DNA of 56,126 bases, from NCBI GenBank assembly GCA_021199375.1, contig JAJQIB010000034.1:1-56126 (forward strand), written 5' to 3'. Below the pieces are notes generated by a model. That model was not told the origin of the DNA, did not search any database, and saw only the letters and a program-made list of their open reading frames with translations. Below are positions 51,394 through 56,126 of the stretch, piece after piece. Made by a program: the position numbers and the translations under genes. Positions within the stretch are counted from its first letter, which is position 1. Every line of letters begins with the position of its first letter. Source of the DNA: Ruminococcus sp. Its GTDB lineage: Bacteria > Bacillota > Clostridia > Oscillospirales > Ruminococcaceae.

Positions 51394-52614
51394 ATGGACA
51401 AACGAAAAAACAAAAGATTTTGGTACGCGCTAATTATTGTCATTGTAGGAGTGCTGCTATATTGGTCGCTTGATAATTACAGTGTGATAAAGAGCATTTT
51501 TAGCGCACTTATTGATGTACTGATGCCCTTTATCATAGGCTTTGTCATAGCAATTATACTAAATGTACCTATGAGCTTTGTCGAGCGAAATTTATTTAGA
51601 CCTCGTAAAGACGGCAAGCCGAGGTGTAAATTGCATCAAAAGCTTTCACGTCCGGTTTCGATTGTAGTTACCTTTGTGCTTTGTATAGGAGTGATTACTG
51701 CTGTACTTTGGCTTGTTATACCGTCGGTGAGAGATACTGTGTTGCAGCTTTATGAACAGCTGCCGGGATTTATAAGCCGAATATTTACGATGGCGATGAA
51801 CAACGAGACGTTAAATAATTGGATAGAGCGTGCGGGACTCACCTCTGAATCGGTTATAAATACGCTTACCGATCGGCTTAGCAATACTACATTAGTTACA
51901 GATACGCTTTCAAGTGTTATGAGCTTTGCTTTTGGAACCGTCACAGGTGTGGTAAATTTCTTTATTGGGCTGGTGTTTTCTATATATATGCTGGCGCAAA
52001 AGGAAACTCTAAAGGATCAGATCTATCGTTTTACGATGGCGGTTTTTCCTGACAGGGTAGCACGAGAGCTTTGCCATATTGGAAATCTCTCGAAGGAGTG
52101 CTTTTCAAATTTTTTGTCGGGGCAGGGACTTGAGGCTTGTATTTTAGGCTCGCTTTGTGCAATAGGCATGAGGATTTTCGGCTTTCCCTATGCAGCGACT
52201 ATAGGTGCACTTGTGGCAGTGACAGCATTTATTCCCGTTGTCGGAGGATTTATAGGCGCAGGAGTTGGCGCATTGCTTATTATGATAACTTCATTTAGGC
52301 AGGCAGTGCTGTTTGTGGTCTTTATAATAGTATTGCAGCAAATTGAAGGAAATCTTATTTATCCGAGAGTAGTTGGTAAGTCGGTGGGACTCCCCGGAAT
52401 ATGGGTGCTGTTTGCTGTGACAATAGGTGGCAATGTAGGCGGAATATTTGGAATGTTCATAGCTGTTCCTGTATGCTCGATTGTCTATACTCTTTTAGGT
52501 GAAATGGTTGAAGCGTTAGGCAAATGGCGAGCTAAGCAGCGAGGAGACAGCTATCCGAGTGAGCTTCCTGAATGGCTGGATACAAAAAAGGATTTCGAGC
52601 AAACAAAGGAATGA
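51394..52614 (+). CDS. AI-2E family transporter (PerM/YtvI-like)
   Basis: A 406-residue membrane protein with about eight helices. PFIIGFVIAIILNVPMSFVERNLF near the N-terminus, FFIGLVFSIYMLAQKETLKDQI mid-protein, and GFPYAATIGALVAVTAFIPVVGGFIGAGVGALL plus QQIEGNLIYPRVVGKSVGLPGIWVLFAV in the C-terminal half are the family core. Members export autoinducer-2 or act as Na+/H+ antiporters; the substrate here is unknown. It starts 24 nt after ilvB and is probably its co-transcribed last gene; a strong terminator follows. Confidence 0.88.
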   Translation: MDKRKNKRFWYALIIVIVGVLLYWSLDNYSVIKSIFSALIDVLMPFIIGFVIAIILNVPMSFVERNLFRPRKDGKPRCKLHQKLSRPVSIVVTFVLCIGVITAVLWLVIPSVRDTVLQLYEQLPGFISRIFTMAMNNETLNNWIERAGLTSESVINTLTDRLSNTTLVTDTLSSVMSFAFGTVTGVVNFFIGLVFSIYMLAQKETLKDQIYRFTMAVFPDRVARELCHIGNLSKECFSNFLSGQGLEACILGSLCAIGMRIFGFPYAATIGALVAVTAFIPVVGGFIGAGVGALLIMITSFRQAVLFVVFIIVLQQIEGNLIYPRVVGKSVGLPGIWVLFAVTIGGNVGGIFGMFIAVPVCSIVYTLLGEMVEALGKWRAKQRGDSYPSELPEWLDTKKDFEQTKE

Positions 52615-52618
52615 TTTG

Positions 52619-52651
52619 CAGCAGCTTGCGGCTAGGCAAGCTGCTGTTTTG
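52619..52651 (+). terminator. Terminator of the pan-coaX-ilvB-transporter operon
   Basis: Perfect 11-bp stem CAGCAGCTTGC (52619-52629) / GCAAGCTGCTG (52636-52646) with a 6-nt loop and TTTT. Confidence 0.9.
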
Positions 52652-52980
52652 AATTTTTTGGCAATACGTAAGGGAATATAACCCAAGCATGATGTCCCCC
52701 ACCTCTTAGGTAGGCGGTTGCAAGAACGGATGTTCTCGCTCCTTGTCTTTCAGTGGGGGGGGGTAAAACTAATTTCTCACCTGTCGGTTCGGTCGGTGCT
52801 TCTGCTTCGCAGAGGTGTCCACTGGACACCCGCACCCCACTGAAATCCAGCGGAGCCTGACGGCTCCTAATGCTTGCTTGTTGCTGTGCTTTAGCTAAGG
52901 CGGCTGTCAGCTCACGAGATTGGTACAAGCAAGCTTGTACAACAAGCATATCTCGCTTCGCTCCGCTTTAAAAGTGAAAA
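52652..52980. repeat. Densely palindromic non-coding intergenic element
   Basis: About 330 bp without a credible gene. An 11-bp pair TTTCAGTGGGG (52748-52758)/CCCCACTGAAA (52835-52845) encloses a G9 run (52755-52763) and the hairpin GGTGTCC-ACT-GGACACC (52814-52830). Next come GGAGCC-TGAC-GGCTCC (52852-52867) and CGAGAT/ATCTCG (52915-52920, 52950-52955) around GTACAAG-CAAG-CTTGTAC (52923-52940). A minus-strand open frame across it is low in plausibility. Similar Pro/Thr/Glu-rich spurious frames from intergenic repeats are common in gut Clostridia (from memory), so a dispersed repeat family or structured RNA is the likely explanation. Confidence 0.55.
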
Positions 52981-53023
52981 AACCAGTTGCTAGGGTCTAA
53001 ATGTAACAAAACGGTTAAGAAGG

Positions 53024-53052
53024 TTGACAAATTGATAAAAAAAGTGTATAAT
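53024..53052 (+). promoter_or_regulatory. Consensus promoter of the GH25-Fn3 gene
   Basis: TTGACA (53024-53029), 17 bp, TATAAT (53047-53052): a perfect match. The start codon is at 53167, giving a leader of about 108 nt. Confidence 0.85.
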
Positions 53053-53110
53053 AGTTTGTGAACGTTTAGAGATTTTGTCGAATATTTTAGATGTTTTAGG
53101 CAAAATTAAC

Positions 53111-53136
53111 TATAGCGCAGTGATTACGTCGCTATA
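53111..53136 (+). other. Leader hairpin of the GH25-Fn3 gene
   Basis: TATAGCG (53111-53117) / CGCTATA (53130-53136), perfect 7-bp stem with a 12-nt loop, then TGGTCTTATTTTTA and the ribosome binding site AGAAAGGA. It might stabilise the message or attenuate it; nothing further can be said. Confidence 0.4.
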
Positions 53137-53166
53137 TGGTCTTATTTTTAGAAAGGATGAAGTCAG

Positions 53167-56126
53167 ATGTTAAAAAAAGCAGTTGGTTTTATTACATCGT
53201 TTGCACTTGCGGCGAGCATGGCAGCGACCTGTTTTGCAGATTCAAATGTCAGTACGAGCAGTGATGAGTCCAGCTACTCGGAATCTGTAGAAAGCACAGA
53301 TACAGATACTACAGAGGATGATGAGGAGACGACATCACTTGACGAACAAAAGGCAGAGGTTGAGAAATATGCTCTTGAAAATGAAGATCCTCAATATGGT
53401 AAATACCTTGAAGCTCTTGGTGAGGAGGAAGCAAGCACCGACTCAACACCTGTTTTAAGAAGCTTAACCAGTATGGGAACTACTTCTTTAGGATATTCGA
53501 ACAGCTCTCTTACCCATAACAGTAAGTTTGATGATATGGATAAGGTTTGGGGAGTCGATGTATCATATTATCAGTATGATATAGACTGGGATAAGGTCAA
53601 GGCGGATGGCATTGATTTTGCAATAATAAGAGTAGGCTACAGAGGCTATGGCTCGGCAGGTACATTGGTGCTCGACTATAAGTTTGAAGAAAACATTCAG
53701 GGTGCTATCGATGCCGGACTTGAGGTAGGAGTTTATTTCTACACCCAAGCGGTCAATACAACTGAGGCGAAGGCAGAGGCGGATTTTGTGCTTAAGTACA
53801 TATCCGATTATGATCTTGATATGCCTGTTTATTTTGACATAGAAAGTGTTGACTACGCTACAGGCAGACTTGACAGTGCAAATCTGTCAAAATCAGAAAA
53901 AACGGCATTATGTAAGGCTTTCTGCGAAAGAATTGAAGCATCCGGATATGATGCGGGTGTTTACGCAAATAAGTATTGGCTTACAAGCATGCTTAACGCT
54001 GACGAATTAGAGGACGACTATGCAATTTGGCTTGCACAATTTTCAAATGAAGCCACATATACAGGAGAATATTCAACATGGCAGTTTACTAGCTCAGGTT
54101 CAGTTTCAGGTATAAACACATCTGTTGATGTAGATGTAGATTATAGATCTGACACAATTTCCAACTTCAAGCTTACACAGGATGGCTCCTCGGCAACACT
54201 TACATGGACGGCTATGAGCAGTGCAACCGGATATCAGGTTTGCCGATATGATTCTAGCACAGGCAAGTATACTTCTATAAAAAAGGTGACAACTAATAGT
54301 GCAACAATCACACTAAAGAACGGCTACTATGGATATTGTGTTCGCCCCTATTACACAAAGTCGGGTACTACTACATATGGCACATACTCTAAGAAAATCT
54401 ATGCTGCTCGAAATATTGCGGTAAATCTCTCTGCTACTAAGTCTGCAAGCTCAATCAGACTATCCTGGGATGCCACCTCCGGAGTTACGGGATATGACGT
54501 ATATCTTGCAATAGGAACAAGCGGCAGCTATTCAAAATATACCAGCACAACATCAACTTCAATAAAGATTTCCGGGCTTTCTTCGGCAACCTACTATAGA
54601 TTTAAGGTTCGTACCTATACAACAAACGGCTCTACTAATGCTTATGGTCTATATTCGGATGAGCTCGGAGTTGCTACAAAGCCTAAAAAAGCGAGCCAGC
54701 CTAAATATGTAAGCTCTGGGTCAAACTCGATAAAGCTTTCATGGTCGTCAGTTTCAGGTGCAAGTGGATATCAGATTGCAGTATACGATTCATCTACGGG
54801 CAAGTATACCGTCAAGAAAACGGTAGGAAAGAATGTCACTTCTGCAACAGTGACGGGACTTTCATCTGCTACCTCATATCAGCTGGCAGTTAGAGCATAT
54901 TGTACATATAACAGCACCAACACCTACGGAAGCTATTCTGAAACGACTACCATGTATACTGCTAATGCTGCACCAACAATCTATACATCGGCTTCTACTT
55001 CAAGTATAAAAATCACATGGGAAAAGGTTAAAAAGGCAACCTATTATACAATATACAGAAAAACCTCCTCTGGATATACAAAGCTTGGTACAACTACGAC
55101 AACCTCATACAAAATCACAAATGTAACAAACGGAACAAAGAAGTATTATGTTACTGCAAGCATGACAAAAAACGGCATAACATATACGAGTGACTATAGC
55201 AATCTAAGCGAAATTAATATAACTACACTTCCAACTACGACGCTAGTGGCGAGTTCTAAGAACACAGGAGACATTACGCTGAAATGGAAAAAAGTGAGCG
55301 GAGTTTCTGGCTATAGGCTTTATATGTATGATACTGAAGCTAAAAGGTATGTAAAGGTAAAGACTATTTCTGGTGCAGATAATAATGGCTACACGGTAAC
55401 GGGATTAACTTCGTCAACAACCTACAAATTTGTTATAAAAACATATAAAAAGGGGACAAATGCTGCTTTATGGAGTGCAAAATCGTCTGCTTATAGTGTT
55501 AAGACAAAGTCAATGACACTACCAGCAAAAGTAACTATTAAGAGCAGTGTGAGCTCTTCGGGAAAGATAAAGCTTACCTGGAATAAGCTAAGCAATTGCT
55601 CTGGATACAGGGTTTATATGTATGACACTTCAAAAAAGAAGTATGTAAGAGTAGCGACTATACATGGATCAGATAATTGTTCCTACAAGATTACAGGGCT
55701 CACCTCGGGTACGACATATAAGTTCAAAGTCAAGGGTTATACACGAAACTCATCAGGCGTTGCTGAATGGGGTGAGGCATCAAACGTATATAAAGCCACA
55801 ACCAAGACGCTTACTCTTCCTGCTAAGGCATCCTTTAAGAGCTATACCAGTACATCGAGCTCAATCACCCTGAAGTGGAACAAGCTTAGCAACTGTAAGG
55901 GCTACAGAGTTTATATGTATGATAGCTCAAAAAAGAAGTACGTAAAGGTAAAAACAATAAGCGGTGCAAGCAATTGCAGCTATACCGTGACAGGACTTAA
56001 GTCCGGAACGACCTATAAGTTTAAGGTTAAGGGATATACGCGAAACTCTTCAAAGGTTGCAGAATGGGGTCAGGCATCAAACGTATATAAAGCCACAACC
56101 AAGACGCTTACTCTTCCTGCTAAGGC
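53167..56126 (+). CDS. Secreted GH25 lysozyme with tandem fibronectin type III repeats (partial, 3' end outside window)
   Basis: At least 986 residues, open to the window edge. A signal peptide (MLKKAVGFITSFALAASMAA, cleavage near CFA-DS) is followed by an acidic Ser/Thr linker (to about residue 115) and a GH25 domain (about 120-325): WGVDVSYYQYDIDWDKV, IIRVGYRGYG, MPVYFDIESVDY (catalytic Asp/Glu) and WQFTSSG. After it come about seven Fn3 modules with the motif KLSWSSVSGASGYQI / KLTWNKLSNCSGYRVYMYD. The last ones become nearly identical at DNA level with a 297-bp period (compare 55775-55829 and 56072-56126). GH25 enzymes cleave the beta-1,4 bond of peptidoglycan, so a role in wall remodelling, spore wall lysis or attack on competitors is possible. 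SD AGAAAGGA lies upstream of ATG 53167. The gene is too long for its end to be seen here. Confidence 0.88.
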   Translation, partial: MLKKAVGFITSFALAASMAATCFADSNVSTSSDESSYSESVESTDTDTTEDDEETTSLDEQKAEVEKYALENEDPQYGKYLEALGEEEASTDSTPVLRSLTSMGTTSLGYSNSSLTHNSKFDDMDKVWGVDVSYYQYDIDWDKVKADGIDFAIIRVGYRGYGSAGTLVLDYKFEENIQGAIDAGLEVGVYFYTQAVNTTEAKAEADFVLKYISDYDLDMPVYFDIESVDYATGRLDSANLSKSEKTALCKAFCERIEASGYDAGVYANKYWLTSMLNADELEDDYAIWLAQFSNEATYTGEYSTWQFTSSGSVSGINTSVDVDVDYRSDTISNFKLTQDGSSATLTWTAMSSATGYQVCRYDSSTGKYTSIKKVTTNSATITLKNGYYGYCVRPYYTKSGTTTYGTYSKKIYAARNIAVNLSATKSASSIRLSWDATSGVTGYDVYLAIGTSGSYSKYTSTTSTSIKISGLSSATYYRFKVRTYTTNGSTNAYGLYSDELGVATKPKKASQPKYVSSGSNSIKLSWSSVSGASGYQIAVYDSSTGKYTVKKTVGKNVTSATVTGLSSATSYQLAVRAYCTYNSTNTYGSYSETTTMYTANAAPTIYTSASTSSIKITWEKVKKATYYTIYRKTSSGYTKLGTTTTTSYKITNVTNGTKKYYVTASMTKNGITYTSDYSNLSEINITTLPTTTLVASSKNTGDITLKWKKVSGVSGYRLYMYDTEAKRYVKVKTISGADNNGYTVTGLTSSTTYKFVIKTYKKGTNAALWSAKSSAYSVKTKSMTLPAKVTIKSSVSSSGKIKLTWNKLSNCSGYRVYMYDTSKKKYVRVATIHGSDNCSYKITGLTSGTTYKFKVKGYTRNSSGVAEWGEASNVYKATTKTLTLPAKASFKSYTSTSSSITLKWNKLSNCKGYRVYMYDSSKKKYVKVKTISGASNCSYTVTGLKSGTTYKFKVKGYTRNSSKVAEWGQASNVYKATTKTLTLPAK

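Noticed and set aside
52632-52949. 105-codon minus-strand frame in the palindromic element
   Set aside because: Runs across several perfect hairpins and into the terminator; no start signal. It is the kind of spurious frame common in intergenic repeats.
1-56126. CRISPR arrays, rRNA, tRNA, prophage or plasmid functions
   Set aside because: No regularly spaced repeats, no recognisable RNA gene signatures, and no phage or replication genes were seen on either strand.

Overview
The window looks like chromosome of a low-to-mid GC, spore-forming Gram-positive gut bacterium of the Clostridia, most likely a Ruminococcus-like member of the Oscillospiraceae. That is inference from content: dipicolinate synthase genes, ferredoxin-dependent 2-oxoacid oxidoreductase, plant-polysaccharide glycosidases (GH51, GH42), secreted Fn3/Ig-like and leucine-rich-repeat proteins, frequent TTG/GTG starts, AGGAG-type ribosome binding sites and consensus TTGACA/TATAAT promoters. 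I see no phage, plasmid, CRISPR array, rRNA or tRNA. Mobile DNA is limited to a decayed transposase fragment and two structured intergenic elements.

Layout. 1-4.4 kb: a truncated leucine-rich-repeat surface protein, an IS1182-like transposase remnant, and a large secreted BIG2/Fn3 protein. 4.6-7.9 kb (minus): a divergent MBOAT-like membrane protein, a membrane protein with a threonine-rich tail, and a radical SAM protein. 8.2-11.8 kb (plus): an SDR epimerase with a long structured leader, dpaAB behind a predicted sigma-K promoter, and rfbB. 11.9-14.1 kb (minus): two MarR-type regulators and citrate synthase in one operon whose promoter carries a perfect palindrome. 14.2-17.9 kb (minus): P-loop NTPase, ferredoxin, alpha, beta and gamma subunits of a 2-oxoacid:ferredoxin oxidoreductase, and a YolD-like protein. 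18.1-20.6 kb (minus): a PAS/GGDEF/EAL c-di-GMP enzyme. 20.8-28.8 kb (minus): GH51 arabinofuranosidase, a DUF6171-like zinc protein, a GT39-like membrane glycosyltransferase, GH42 beta-galactosidase and YfhO, behind an inverted-repeat operator centred on the -10 box.

29.0-34.4 kb: pepF, a duplicated leader with an inserted structured element, the walJ-like and rlmH genes, then an ECF sigma/anti-sigma pair on the minus strand. 34.4-46.6 kb (plus): murA, followed by a long housekeeping operon (ruvC, ruvA, ruvB, glmM, rRNA methyltransferase, PfkB-type kinase, ecfA1, ecfA2, ecfT, truA, a DUF5711-like protein, cvpA). 46.8-52.6 kb (plus): panB-panC-panD-coaX-ilvB plus an AI-2E-type transporter, which together lead from pyruvate-derived precursors to 4'-phosphopantothenate. 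52.65-52.98 kb holds a densely palindromic non-coding element. 53.2 kb to the window end: the 5' part of a secreted GH25 lysozyme with tandem Fn3 repeats, running off the edge.

Most genes are ordinary. The items most worth a second look are: the MBOAT-like protein that lacks the usual catalytic histidines, with its Thr-rich partner; an 11-bp motif shared by the marR and MBOAT promoters; the YolD gene translationally coupled to the oxidoreductase operon; the arabinogalactan-type operon and its operator; and the structured elements at 30.83-31.01 kb and 52.65-52.98 kb. All family assignments come from reading the translated sequence against remembered family features; no database search was run.
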